Shown here one piece after another: positions 7,463 to 16,355 of a stretch of DNA of 19,173 nt. The position numbers and the translations under genes were made by a program. Source of the DNA: Chitinophagaceae bacterium UBA1946 (GTDB lineage: Bacteria > Bacteroidota > Bacteroidia > Chitinophagales > Chitinophagaceae); contig DDEU01000050.1 in assembly GCA_002336815.1 (NCBI GenBank), forward strand, positions 1 through 19,173, given 5' to 3'. Every line of letters starts with the position of its first letter. Position 1 is the first letter of the stretch. Under the pieces are notes generated by a model. That model ran no database searches. It had not been told where the DNA came from and saw only the letters and a list, made by a program, of their open reading frames with translations.

Positions 7463-7491
7463 AAAAAAAGCGAAGCAACAGCCCCGCTTTT
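7463..7491 (-). terminator. Terminator after the LolA-like gene
   Basis: Stem AAAAGCG (7466-7472) pairs with CGCTTTT (7485-7491), with a 12-nt loop. On the minus strand it runs into a T-tract (A's at 7463-7469 on plus). It lies 20 nt past the stop of the minus-strand gene at 7512. Confidence 0.6.
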
Positions 7492-7511
7492 ATTTATAAA
7501 AATCTGGTGGA

Positions 7512-8180
7512 TTATCTCAGGTCAACCACTTCAGCACCGGGATATTGTTTTGCATCAAATACAAACTGTGCATCGGTTACATTGGCTTTGCCATTTAAAT
7601 TGCTAACAGAATAATTGTATTTGTTGCCGGATTTTTCAAACAGTTTAGCGCTGCTGATGGTGCTGTTGGCTTTATCAATATACAGCAACACTTTAAAGAA
7701 AGGCTTGGTTTTATCGATCGGCGTCAGTTCAATCTCCTGCAGCTTCTTTCCTTTTACGGTAGACTCTCCATTCAGTTTGTAAAGAAAATCCTTATCATAA
7801 AAATTGGTAAATAATTTCTGCGGGGTAATGGTGTTTACGGTGGGGTCAATTTTGGTGATGGTCACCTCATTGGCAGATTTATCATAGGTAGATACATTTA
7901 CACCATCACAGAATATCTCCTGCCCGGTAATGCTGATGCGGTATTTGTTACCCTTCATGGAAAGGGCGCCGGTCTTGTTCCCCAGGGCTTTACCGCCTGC
8001 GTTCTCGATCGTGAGGGCGAATTTAGCCTGCACTGCTTTAAAGGTTTTGAATTTTGCACTCACGGCATCCAGTATCTTCTTGGCTTCAGGATCGCTGCTG
8101 CCCATACCGGGTTTTGGCTGTGCCATCAATGCCGAGGTGGCTACCAGGGATATAAATAAACTTGCAATAATTTTCTTCAT
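7512..8180 (-). CDS. LolA-like outer-membrane lipoprotein carrier
   Basis: This 222-residue periplasmic protein has a clear signal peptide (MKKIIASLFISLVATSALMA, cleavage before Q21). The mature part begins with a helix (SDPEAKKILDAVSAKFKTFK) and continues as an alternating-hydrophobic beta domain with FALTIEN, KYRISITGQEIFCDG and NVSTYDKSANEVTI. This is the order seen in Bacteroidota LolA-type carriers, which shuttle lipoproteins from the inner to the outer membrane through a hydrophobic barrel. Single Cys 91 is unremarkable. It has its own promoter (8222-8252) and terminator (7463-7491), so it is probably monocistronic. It is divergent from the DUF4407 gene. Confidence 0.85.
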   Translation of the reverse strand: MKKIIASLFISLVATSALMAQPKPGMGSSDPEAKKILDAVSAKFKTFKAVQAKFALTIENAGGKALGNKTGALSMKGNKYRISITGQEIFCDGVNVSTYDKSANEVTITKIDPTVNTITPQKLFTNFYDKDFLYKLNGESTVKGKKLQEIELTPIDKTKPFFKVLLYIDKANSTISSAKLFEKSGNKYNYSVSNLNGKANVTDAQFVFDAKQYPGAEVVDLR

Positions 8181-8204
8181 CTTGTGATTTGTTTGTTATG
8201 CTAT

Positions 8205-8219
8205 CCGCCAAAAAGGCGG
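8205..8219 (-). promoter_or_regulatory. 5'-terminal hairpin of the lolA transcript
   Basis: CCGCC (8205-8209) and GGCGG (8215-8219) form a 5-bp GC stem with a 5-nt loop, just downstream of the lolA -7 box. The predicted mRNA 5' end falls at the base of this stem, so the transcript would begin with a hairpin. A stability or regulatory role is inference. Confidence 0.35.
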
Positions 8220-8221
8220 CG

Positions 8222-8252
8222 CAAAGATAAGGATTAGAGCGCCTTCTCCAAC
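8222..8252 (-). promoter_or_regulatory. Promoter of the LolA-like gene
   Basis: On the minus strand, TATCTTTG (8229-8222) matches TAnnTTTG. It is preceded after exactly 19 nt by GTTG (8252-8249), one mismatch from the -33 TTTG. The predicted transcript start, near 8215, gives a leader of about 35 nt. Confidence 0.7.
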
Positions 8253-8420
8253 CCAAGTTTAAGCAGGGCATTTAAAGAACTGTTAATAAAACCATGTCAT
8301 TTATAAATTGTGGTGATTTTACCACGATTATTCAACGCAAAACGTATTTTGCACCCACTTCAACTATTAACCGGCTCAACTCCGCTATCGATTCAGTTTT
8401 ACTCAATCAAATAATTTTTA

Positions 8421-9617
8421 ATGGAACAGATCATTCCCATTGCGCAAAGGGAGCGGTACAGCCCTTCGTCTTTCACGCATTTCCTGTGGTGGTTGTCTAC
8501 AGCCGAAAAAGAATTACTGGCAGATGCAGTGGTGGACCGAAACCGCTACCGCATCGTGGGCATGACCGTGCTGGCTACCTGGGCCTTTGCCACCCTGGCC
8601 TGGACCTATTTTTTTAGTACCGTTACCAGTGATAGCTGGATGGCATGGCCGCTGGGCTTCTTTATGGGTTTTATCATATTAACCATCGACAGGGCATTGA
8701 TAAAAGGCATCAGCAAACAAAATAAGAACCGCTTATGGCCGCTTTTATTCAGGGCATTACTCGCTATAACCATCGGCACTTTTATGGCACAGCCAGCCCT
8801 GCTGTATATGTTTAAAAAAGAGATCAAACTGCAAACTGCTGCAGACAATGAAAGAAAGCAATTGCAGAACACGCATTTGATCGATTCACTTTATAAAAAC
8901 CAGAAAGCAGATCTCAATTTGCAGAAAACAGCTTTGCAGGATGAGCTAACGGCTAAATATACACTGGTAGAAAAAGCAAGGGAAAATTTCCTGGCCGAAG
9001 CAGATGGCAGCGGGGGAACCGGTAAAGTAGGTATTAAAGACATTGCCATTGCAAAACGAAAGGAATATGAAAAACTGGAAACCGATTACCAGCAATTGCT
9101 GAGCATTGACCAACCAAAGATCAACCAGTTGGAGGCATCCTTAAAAGAACTGGATAATAAGATCGCACTGGCACAACAGTCCTATGCTCAACACTTCAAT
9201 GATGGGTTTCTAACGCAGATAGAAGCATTGAATAATCTCATTAAAGAGAACAGTGCCTTACAAACAAGGTATTATTTACTGGTGGCGATCCTGCTGCTGA
9301 TAGAACTGATGCCCGTGATCGTCAAGACCTTATTGCCCAGTGGCACTTACGATGAAAAGGTAATGCTGAGAGAAGAACTGGAGAAAGAGATGGCACAAAG
9401 CAATATCCGGCGGGAACAGGAACTGAAAGAATTGTACAACAGTACTGCTTTGCAAAGCGATAAAGATGCCATCACCGCATTTTTCAATCTTACAGAGCCC
9501 GACCGCAAAGAAAAGATCAAAAACTTCAGTAACAAATGGAAAACCGACAATCACCAAAGCTTTGATGGCTTGTGGGAAAAGATGAAGATGGAAATATTGA
9601 GCAAGCAGGAAAATTGA
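8421..9617 (+). CDS. DUF4407 domain membrane protein with coiled coil
   Basis: This 398-residue protein has hydrophobic helices near residues 45-65, 73-90, 108-130 and 284-304. A long charged Gln/Lys/Glu-rich stretch (about 132-280) separates the third and fourth helices and is predicted by eye to be coiled coil. FLWWLSTAEK (21-30) and FIILTIDRALIKG (84-96) fit the DUF4407 family, common in Bacteroidota and of unknown function. The topology suggests a hairpin of helices, an extended soluble coiled coil and a return through the membrane. The C-terminal 90 residues are highly charged. It is divergent from the LolA-like gene with 240 nt between. TATTTTG at 8345-8351 may be a degenerate -7 box, but no -33 box fits. 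Confidence 0.8.
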   Translation: MEQIIPIAQRERYSPSSFTHFLWWLSTAEKELLADAVVDRNRYRIVGMTVLATWAFATLAWTYFFSTVTSDSWMAWPLGFFMGFIILTIDRALIKGISKQNKNRLWPLLFRALLAITIGTFMAQPALLYMFKKEIKLQTAADNERKQLQNTHLIDSLYKNQKADLNLQKTALQDELTAKYTLVEKARENFLAEADGSGGTGKVGIKDIAIAKRKEYEKLETDYQQLLSIDQPKINQLEASLKELDNKIALAQQSYAQHFNDGFLTQIEALNNLIKENSALQTRYYLLVAILLLIELMPVIVKTLLPSGTYDEKVMLREELEKEMAQSNIRREQELKELYNSTALQSDKDAITAFFNLTEPDRKEKIKNFSNKWKTDNHQSFDGLWEKMKMEILSKQEN

Positions 9618-9717
9618 TCGCAATGCCTTGAGTTACCATAAAAACAGGGATATAAAAGTAGATACTTCATTCCCGGTTCAGGAAATATTTTTTGTAATAC
9701 CCTCAAATGAAAAACCA

Positions 9718-9742
9718 AAGAGCCGCAGTAATTGCGGCTCTT
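9718..9742. terminator. Bidirectional terminator between converging genes
   Basis: A perfect 9-bp stem (AAGAGCCGC 9718-9726, GCGGCTCTT 9734-9742) has a 7-nt loop. It sits 24 nt past the stop of the minus-strand DUF6600 gene, where it is followed by TGGTTTTTC. It is 100 nt past the plus-strand DUF4407 gene, so it can serve both. Confidence 0.65.
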
Positions 9743-9766
9743 GTTATTTATTCAAAAAATCAATGC

Positions 9767-11221
9767 TTAACCTTTCCCTTTTTTTGGAGCCGGGGGCGGT
9801 GCAGGATCATTTTTACGCTGCGGCAGTTGCAGTGGCATTGCTTTTTGTTCACGTTCCTGCTGCCTTATTTGCTGCTGCTGTTCCCGGCGCTGCTGCTGCA
9901 ATTGCTGCTGGCGTTGTTGTTGCTGCATTTGCTGCTGCCTCAATTCTTCCTGCCGTCTTAACCTTGCCTCTTCTGCAGCCTGTTGCCGTTGCTCATTTTG
10001 TTGCTGCAAACGTTGTTGCTCTGCCGCCTGCCGGCGCTGTTCGTTTTGCTGCTGTTGACGTTGTTGCTGCTCAGCCAGCCTGCGTTGCTCATTTTGCTGT
10101 TGCAAACGTTGTTGCTCAGAAGCTTGCTGTTCTTTCAATCGCTGCTGGTCTTGCTGCTGTCTTCGCAATTCCTGCTGCTGCTGAACCTTTCCCTGTTCCA
10201 CCTGCTGCACTTCTTTTGCAGGTTGCCTGGTGGCCTCTTGTCTTTTCAACTCATTCTGTTGCTGGAGCGTTTGTTGATCTGCCGGCTGTCTTTTTACAGG
10301 CTGATCCATTTCTCTTGATGCATTTCCTTTCACCGGCTGCTGCCCTTCTGTCTTTTGAGGATTCAACTGCACATCCGTTTTAACCGGCGATTTCGGATCG
10401 TTGGTATTAGCGCCGGCAGCTTGCTTTATTTGAATATCCTTCTCCCGTTGTAAGGGTGCTGCAGGCTGCGTAGTCACCGCCGGGGTCTTTGGCGTGGTTG
10501 GGTTAATAACATCTTTCCTTCCTTCCGGTCTAAACAGTTTTACCTGGCCCTTGGTAACTTCCGTTTTTTGGGGCGTTGCTGTAAAGGCAACTTCCTTAAC
10601 CGGGATTTTTTTATTGATCACTTTTTCTACGGCAGCCTGTTGTGGGCCTGCAGCATAAGTAATATTGTTATTGACCTGGGTATTGTTGATGATGGTCACA
10701 TTATTGTACACATTCGTACTCCTGATGGGTCTTTCATAATGCCGGTACACCCTGGGATTGTTGAGGTATTGATACCTCACAAAGCGCCACCTGTCTATGG
10801 GAATGCTGTTGAAGCCCATATTAAATCCCCAACCCGGACTCAAAGGCGCCCAACCATAATAACCGTCATACTGGCACCAGCTCACCCATGCAGGCGCCCA
10901 TTCGTAGCCCGGCACCCAGGCCCATCCGTAGGCGGGTATATAGGCCCAGCGACCATAGTGGAACGGCGCCCAACCCCACGAATAATCTGATACCCATGTC
11001 CAGCCATAAGTAGTATACTCCCAGTGTCCGCTGTTTGAATAAGGTTCAAAACCCGTTTCATTGGCAATCCAAACCTGGCCGTAATCATTGTTGTTGATCC
11101 ATCTTCCGTATGGACTCAACTCATTGTAAAATGTATTGAAATTAACGTCAAATTGTGCTGTTGCTTTATAACCAGTTGTCAAAGCAATCATGGTTATACA
11201 AACGATGATTAATCTTTTCAT
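9767..11221 (-). CDS. DUF6600-type Trp-rich secreted protein with Gln-rich tail
   Basis: This 484-residue protein has a signal peptide (about 1-22, ending ATA/QF). An aromatic domain rich in Trp, Tyr and Gly follows (about 36-160) with repeated YGxW/WGWAP blocks: YGRWIN, GHWEYTTYGWTWVS, WGWAPFHYGRW, YGWAWVPGYEWAP and YYGWAPLSPGW. This matches the DUF6600/YXWGXW-type repeat proteins of Bacteroidota, whose function is unknown. An Asn-rich strip (172-187) and a Pro/Lys/Thr region lead into a tail of about 150 residues (312-460). That tail is dominated by Gln with Arg and Glu and ends in a Pro/Lys-rich stub. The tail could form an extended helix or coiled coil. It is likely in the periplasm or on the cell surface. 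Confidence 0.82.
   Translation of the reverse strand: MKRLIIVCITMIALTTGYKATAQFDVNFNTFYNELSPYGRWINNNDYGQVWIANETGFEPYSNSGHWEYTTYGWTWVSDYSWGWAPFHYGRWAYIPAYGWAWVPGYEWAPAWVSWCQYDGYYGWAPLSPGWGFNMGFNSIPIDRWRFVRYQYLNNPRVYRHYERPIRSTNVYNNVTIINNTQVNNNITYAAGPQQAAVEKVINKKIPVKEVAFTATPQKTEVTKGQVKLFRPEGRKDVINPTTPKTPAVTTQPAAPLQREKDIQIKQAAGANTNDPKSPVKTDVQLNPQKTEGQQPVKGNASREMDQPVKRQPADQQTLQQQNELKRQEATRQPAKEVQQVEQGKVQQQQELRRQQQDQQRLKEQQASEQQRLQQQNEQRRLAEQQQRQQQQNEQRRQAAEQQRLQQQNEQRQQAAEEARLRRQEELRQQQMQQQQRQQQLQQQRREQQQQIRQQEREQKAMPLQLPQRKNDPAPPPAPKKGKG
9991..10117 (-). repeat. Direct repeat in the Gln-rich tail
   Basis: Two 31-nt copies (9991-10021 and 10087-10117) differ at 2 positions and are 96 nt apart, exactly 32 codons. 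Together with the intervening sequence they encode successive blocks of the form QRLQQQNEQRRxAEQQ (residues about 370-417). The spacing preserves frame, so gain or loss of a unit would not break the gene. Confidence 0.75.
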
Positions 11222-11575
11222 GTTTTAAGTTTAGTTACATCCTGTATACATTAATATTCATGCCACAAGTTGTATATACAAACTTAAATATTGATAAACG
11301 GCAGTTCCTGAAGCCGATAAATACCCGGCATTTTTAATACAGCAATTTTGACAGATTGTGTCATTGTACGCAGACAGTTATTCATTGTTTTGCATCGGTC
11401 CGGCTTTCCGCTTTTACTCCGGCACAGGCCCTGCACAATCCTCACCGGGTAACCGCTGCAATCCGGCGTAGACCTCAGCATCATTATTATTTTGATCGCT
11501 GCCAGGGTAAATAAGTTGCTCACCGCTGTCCAATATTGCAGCAGTAGTTCATTACACGGTTCCCTGTGAATATTA
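11222..11575. other. 354-nt gene-free gap, mostly featureless
   Basis: This lies between the VIT protein stop and the DUF6600 start, both on minus. Its 5' side for the DUF6600 gene holds a -7 box and a palindrome (see 11270-11286). I see no convincing terminator after the VIT gene and no recognisable gene. A 79-codon minus ORF (11284-11523) resembles nothing I know. Confidence 0.5.
11270..11286 (-). promoter_or_regulatory. -7 box and overlapping palindrome for the DUF6600 gene
   Basis: On the minus strand, TAAGTTTG (11286-11279) matches TAnnTTTG and would give a leader of about 50 nt. TTGTATATACAA (11270-11281) is a perfect 12-bp palindrome overlapping the box and the expected start site. 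This is a plausible place for a repressor. No good -33 box is seen. Confidence 0.45.
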
Positions 11576-14539
11576 CTACCCTTTAAAATTCAATGTACCG
11601 ATCCTGATCACTTCTTTATCACCCGTCAACCTGAAGTTGATCACTTCTCTTTTTTGGCCCGGCCTGCCAAAATTGGTGAATAATTCTGCCTTCACTGTAA
11701 CAGGGCCACCCAGCGTTTGCCGGCTGTCTCCAAATAAATTGATCTCTACCTGGTAATTCCCGTTCAGCGCTTTTTTCATTTGGTATTCCTCCGGTCCATA
11801 GCCCTGTGTAACGTCGTTGGAAATTCTTCCTCCGGCAGAAGTTTCAGGATCGGAATAATAACATTTTTCCTTTCGTGGATCGGTAACCCAAAGATCAATA
11901 TCCGAATTGTCTGCACTCCACCCGATCACTATCCGCACATCTACCGGCATCGCATTGATCAAACGCCTGTCCATGCCGGCGGTATTCACCTGCGGCCTGC
12001 TGCTGATGATCGCATTCATTTCATTGAGTGCAATGGCCTTTACTTCGCCAAAACGGTTATCCCAGTTTTGCGTGGCCACTTTGTATAACAGTTTTACTGC
12101 TTCATTATAATTGCCGGCTTCATTTTGTGCCAGCGCCAGGTCACGGTACGATTGCGGCTGCTCTGCCCTTATCTCCACTACTTCCTTAAAGGTTTCCACG
12201 GCAAGATCCAGCTCTCCCATTTCGAGCAACTGGTTGGCAACGATCCTCAACAATTCAGCATCTTCCAGTTTCAGTTCGTTGATATTCGACAATACCTGCA
12301 ATGACAGTTCCTGCTGCTTTTTGTTGAATAAAAACCTGGCCACATCTGCATAAAAAGAAGGCTGTAACCGGTATTGTTTTTTGAGCAAAACATATTCAGT
12401 AAAATATTGAGAAGGCGAAGTTTTCTCCAGTTGCTTCAGGTAAGGCACATCAGGTTGCCATTCGTTCAATTCAATTTGATTGGCTGGCACCGCCTGTGGA
12501 GCTGGCGGCGTATGGCTAATGATTTCCTCATCCTTTTTTGTTGTAACCCCTTCATCCTCTGAAGCACTAAAACTTAATACCTTATCCGCTTCGGTTAGGG
12601 TAGCTGCATAATTGGTAGTTGTTGATGAAAAGGCTGCGGTTGAATCCACTGTTGCAAAACTACCCTGTAAACCTACCGCGGTATTGGCAGAGATGAAAAC
12701 CTGCTGGGATAGCTGAGGCGGAACAGCAATGGTATTCTTTTTCCCAATTGCCAGGTAATCCCTGCCCCACCAGTCTTTCATTTTCAGCATCGCATTCAGC
12801 GCTTCATCAAAAGCCCGGGCAACATCTCCATTTGCTGTTGCCTGCTTTTCTTTTAGTAAGGTATAATATTGCTCCCGCAATTCTGCAGGCGGCGTTATTT
12901 CATACTGCACATAATCTTCTATCCTGTCCAATACGATCAATGAAGTGTTTTGTGTAACAATTGAAAATTCTTTTCCCAAAGCGGTGATCAGCTCCCTGTT
13001 CTTTTTATACTGCATATCCAGTTGATCAATTTTCATCCCGGCCCATATCTTTGAAATATTGCCATACCCGGTACCGTTTTTTGTAATAGTAAACTGTTGT
13101 GATTGCATGATGGTATTCCCGTAACCATAATTGAGCTGAATACCAGCGGTGGCAGTTTTCATAATACCCGCAATGGAAAATCCACCACGCATTGCAGTGG
13201 CCGGGTATACCTCTTCTATTTCATTGTTGTTGTAAGTGGCACTGATGAACTGCAGCGCCTGTTGGTCCATATTATTCACTGCCTCCGGTACTTCTATCCT
13301 TGTAAGATCAAGATACCGTCCATGTGTTTGCGAAGCAATGAATTTAAGGTAAGCATGATCTGCCGATAAAGAAGAGTTGACCACGGTTACGGGTATGGAA
13401 CCCAGTACCATTTCAGCCTTACCAAATGTTGACAATCCATCTGTAAACAATAGTATCTCATCGGCAGTATGTTTTGTAAGATCCACTGCTCCCAGTTGCG
13501 TACCTCCATCAAATGAAAATTCTTTCAACCGTTTTACCAATGCGCCGGCATCGCCATGCTGTATCTCAAAACGTTCCGGTTGCTTTGTGGTAATGTTAAA
13601 GGGAACCAGTATTACCTGCTGGTCTTTTACTTTTTGGGCATACTGCTCCACCAGTTTGATCTCTTTATCCAAATTTCTTTTTTCTGCAGACGCAGAGATG
13701 TCCCAGAACAACGCGACAGTTGCGGCTGTTGCTTTTGGCGCAAATGCCGCCTGCACCGGCGTAGTGATAAAAAAAGCAGTGGCATTCTTATAATCGCCTG
13801 TAAATACAGAACCATTGTCTTCATTAAAAGGAATGGAGAAAGCCACCGTTTGCTGTGGCAAAAAATCACTGACTGCAAAAGCTGCTTTCCAGTCGCTGTT
13901 AGTATTTTCAAACTTAAACCCTTTCAACTGGTTTTCCTGTAGCTTTGGTTCCTGCACACTGTGCTGCACTAACGATTGTATGCTGAACTGCTGCAGTTTT
14001 TTATCGAGGTACAAAGGCAGGCGGTAAACGAGTGCTTTATCTACCACTTCCAGTAGCTGGTCGATCCCGATCAACACCCGCTTTTCGCCCTTTGCCGGAA
14101 TCGGATAGACACGGGTACGAAAATTATTGCCCTTTGTTTTTTCTACCAGGCCAGGATCAATATTTCGCCTCACGGTATTTTCAAATGCCACCCTCGCCTT
14201 TTCTTTTTCCACTACCACTCCTTCTCTTAGATGCCCGTCAACTTCCAGTGCATAACGGCTGATATTTTGACCATCAGCCAGCGGGAACTCAAATTCTCCT
14301 TCCAGCACCCGGTCCAGCGGGTTGGTAAAAGTGATGTCAAACACGGTGGTGGCTACATTACCTGTAACCTGTACATCTACCAGCAATTTCGATATCTGCA
14401 GGTTCAGCGCTACGCCGGTATCTGTTTTTACTTTTAATACCGGGATGGCCGATGGCAATGATTGCTGAATGCGGTTAGTTTGTTTGCAGGAATAAAATAC
14501 TGCGATACTTAACAGGGTGAAAAAAAGAAAGCGCTGCAT
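11576..14539 (-). CDS. VIT and vWA domain lipoprotein with TPR-like region and DUF2135
   Basis: This 987-residue envelope protein begins MQRFLFFTLLSIAVFYSC, a lipoprotein signal with the lipid-carrying Cys at 18. The VIT domain (about 32-165) contains VFDITFTNPLDRVLEGEFEF and YPIPAKGEKRVL. The vWA domain (about 273-415) has a MIDAS-like DISAS (280-284), T347 and TDG (366-368). Helical TPR-like repeats occupy about residues 745-850, and a C-terminal DUF2135-type beta domain carries IGWSADNSDIDLWV. VIT+vWA proteins bind ligands through metal. This lineup is known in Bacteroidota, but its partner is unknown. Start: the frame is open to 14665, but that ATG lies inside the pyrG terminator stem and would bury the lipobox, so 14539 is chosen. 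Confidence 0.85.
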   Translation of the reverse strand: MQRFLFFTLLSIAVFYSCKQTNRIQQSLPSAIPVLKVKTDTGVALNLQISKLLVDVQVTGNVATTVFDITFTNPLDRVLEGEFEFPLADGQNISRYALEVDGHLREGVVVEKEKARVAFENTVRRNIDPGLVEKTKGNNFRTRVYPIPAKGEKRVLIGIDQLLEVVDKALVYRLPLYLDKKLQQFSIQSLVQHSVQEPKLQENQLKGFKFENTNSDWKAAFAVSDFLPQQTVAFSIPFNEDNGSVFTGDYKNATAFFITTPVQAAFAPKATAATVALFWDISASAEKRNLDKEIKLVEQYAQKVKDQQVILVPFNITTKQPERFEIQHGDAGALVKRLKEFSFDGGTQLGAVDLTKHTADEILLFTDGLSTFGKAEMVLGSIPVTVVNSSLSADHAYLKFIASQTHGRYLDLTRIEVPEAVNNMDQQALQFISATYNNNEIEEVYPATAMRGGFSIAGIMKTATAGIQLNYGYGNTIMQSQQFTITKNGTGYGNISKIWAGMKIDQLDMQYKKNRELITALGKEFSIVTQNTSLIVLDRIEDYVQYEITPPAELREQYYTLLKEKQATANGDVARAFDEALNAMLKMKDWWGRDYLAIGKKNTIAVPPQLSQQVFISANTAVGLQGSFATVDSTAAFSSTTTNYAATLTEADKVLSFSASEDEGVTTKKDEEIISHTPPAPQAVPANQIELNEWQPDVPYLKQLEKTSPSQYFTEYVLLKKQYRLQPSFYADVARFLFNKKQQELSLQVLSNINELKLEDAELLRIVANQLLEMGELDLAVETFKEVVEIRAEQPQSYRDLALAQNEAGNYNEAVKLLYKVATQNWDNRFGEVKAIALNEMNAIISSRPQVNTAGMDRRLINAMPVDVRIVIGWSADNSDIDLWVTDPRKEKCYYSDPETSAGGRISNDVTQGYGPEEYQMKKALNGNYQVEINLFGDSRQTLGGPVTVKAELFTNFGRPGQKREVINFRLTGDKEVIRIGTLNFKG

Positions 14540-14643
14540 ATAAAAAGGTTTTGGCTGCAACTGGGATGCAGCAGCCTGTTGGTTTACATAAACAGCGGAG
14601 TATTTCTTTTCAATGCAGGCAATGACTGAAAGAACAAATGAAG

Positions 14644-14684
14644 CAATAAAAAGAAAAGTCTCCATTGAATCAATGGAGACTTTT
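14644..14684 (-). terminator. Strong intrinsic terminator of pyrG
   Basis: A perfect 14-bp stem (14654-14667 with 14671-14684, arms starting AAAAGTCTCC and CAATGGAGAC) has a 3-nt loop. On the minus strand it is followed by CTTTTCTTTTTATT. It starts 22 nt past the pyrG stop. Confidence 0.88.
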
Positions 14685-14705
14685 CAAATCGTTTATAAAT
14701 GATCG

Positions 14706-16355
14706 CTATATCATCTCACTTTGCAGCAAAGGATTTACTGCCATATTTTTTCTTTCTGTGAATTCCCTGGCAGCTTTCACAAAGGCTGTAAATATCGGCT
14801 GGGGATTTTCTACGGTGCTCTTTAATTCAGGATGGTATTGCACCCCTACGAAAAATGGATGGTCTTTCAATTCAATGATCTCTACCAGGCCGGTATCCGG
14901 GTTCTTACCACTAGCGATCATGCCGGCATCTTCATAGCGCTGCAGGTAAGCATTGTTGAATTCCCAGCGGTGCCGGTGACGTTCCTGTATTTGCACAGCT
15001 CCGTAAATCTCATGAGCAAGGGTTCCCTCTTTGATATCGCAGGGATAACTTCCAAGGCGCATCGTGCCGCCCTTGGCCGTAACTTTCTTTTGCGCTTCCA
15101 TCAAATCAATAACAGGGTTGCTTGTATGAAGATCCATTTCTGTAGAATGGGCATCTTTCAACCCCAGTACATTTCTTGCAAATTCAATGGCGGCCATTTG
15201 CATACCCAGGCAGATACCGAAGAACGGCAGTTTATTTTCCCTGGCATATTTTACGGCGACGATCTTACCTTCCACACCACGGATGCCAAAACCTGGCGCC
15301 ACCAGTAAACCATCGAGGTTGGCCAATTTTTCTGATACATTATCCGCTGTAATGAATTCGCTGTGTACGTTTACGATCTGCACCTTGCACTCGTTCAGCG
15401 CACCGGCATGTACAAATGCTTCCAGTATCGATTTGTAAGCATCCTGCAATTCGATGTATTTACCGATAAGACCAATATTGATCCTGGCAGTAGGATTTTT
15501 GAGTTTGTCTAAGAATTCTTTCCATTTTGATAACTGCGGGGCAGAATAGCCATTGATGTGCAGCTTTTTCAGCACGATCGTATCCAGGCCTTCCTGCAGC
15601 ATTTTGAGCGGCACTTCGTAAATAGAACTGGCATCCATAGCTTCTATCACCGCTTCTGTTTTTACATTGCAGAACAGGGCGATCTTTTTACGCAGGTCGG
15701 TATTGAGTGCCCGTTCGGTCCTGCACACGATGATATCCGGATGTACACCATTTTCACTCATCAGCTTCACGCTGTGCTGTGTAGGTTTGGTCTTTAATTC
15801 TTTGGCTGCTTTTAAATAAGGTATCAGGGTCAGGTGCACCACCAAAAAATCTTCATCTTCCATCTCCCACTGCAATTGCCTTACGGCTTCAATGAACGGA
15901 AGACTTTCAATATCACCAATAGTACCCCCGATTTCTGTGATCACAATATCGTATTCGCCGGTTTGGCCGATCAGCAGCATCCTGCGCTTGATCTCATCGG
16001 TAATGTGCGGAATCACCTGCACGGTCTTACCCAGGTACGCCCCTTCCCTTTCCTTGTTGATAACGGTTTGGTATATGCGCCCCGTGGTAACATTATTGGC
16101 CTGCGAAGTATGTATGTTCAGGAATCGTTCGTAGTGGCCCAGGTCAAGGTCTGTTTCGGCGCCATCCTCTGTAACATAGCATTCGCCATGTTCGTAGGGG
16201 TTGAGGGTGCCGGGATCTACATTGATGTAGGGATCAAATTTTTGAATGGTAACTTTCAATCCTCTTGATTGAAGCAATTTTGCAAGGGATGCGGCAATGA
16301 TACCTTTACCCAAAGAAGAGGTAACACCACCGGTAACGAATATATATTTAGCCAT
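14706..16355 (-). CDS. pyrG: CTP synthase (glutamine hydrolysing)
   Basis: This 549-residue cytoplasmic enzyme makes CTP from UTP, ATP and glutamine. The N-terminal synthetase domain starts KYIFVTGGVTSSLGKGI (3-19, P-loop) and contains EIGGTIGDIES (141-151). The C-terminal class I glutamine amidotransferase domain has APGFGIRG (353-360), the nucleophile Cys 382 in GICLGMQ, and the His 508/Glu 510 pair in QYHPE. The length agrees with E. coli PyrG (545). ATG 16355 is the natural start because the MAKYIFVTGG opening is family-standard. It is terminated by the hairpin at 14654-14684, so it is probably transcribed alone. A possible promoter just upstream (TTTG 16402-16399, TAATTTG 16382-16376 on minus) deviates from consensus spacing. 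Confidence 0.98.
   Translation of the reverse strand: MAKYIFVTGGVTSSLGKGIIAASLAKLLQSRGLKVTIQKFDPYINVDPGTLNPYEHGECYVTEDGAETDLDLGHYERFLNIHTSQANNVTTGRIYQTVINKEREGAYLGKTVQVIPHITDEIKRRMLLIGQTGEYDIVITEIGGTIGDIESLPFIEAVRQLQWEMEDEDFLVVHLTLIPYLKAAKELKTKPTQHSVKLMSENGVHPDIIVCRTERALNTDLRKKIALFCNVKTEAVIEAMDASSIYEVPLKMLQEGLDTIVLKKLHINGYSAPQLSKWKEFLDKLKNPTARINIGLIGKYIELQDAYKSILEAFVHAGALNECKVQIVNVHSEFITADNVSEKLANLDGLLVAPGFGIRGVEGKIVAVKYARENKLPFFGICLGMQMAAIEFARNVLGLKDAHSTEMDLHTSNPVIDLMEAQKKVTAKGGTMRLGSYPCDIKEGTLAHEIYGAVQIQERHRHRWEFNNAYLQRYEDAGMIASGKNPDTGLVEIIELKDHPFFVGVQYHPELKSTVENPQPIFTAFVKAAREFTERKNMAVNPLLQSEMI

Noticed and set aside
9628..10383. 251-codon plus-strand ORF rich in Ala and Val
   Set aside because: It is the reverse-strand shadow of the Gln-rich CAG/CAA tail (read as GCTGTT-type codons). 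It has no start context and no family features.
11284..11523. 79-codon minus-strand ORF in the gap before the DUF6600 gene
   Set aside because: There is no recognisable domain, signal peptide or promoter. It overlaps the promoter of the next gene.
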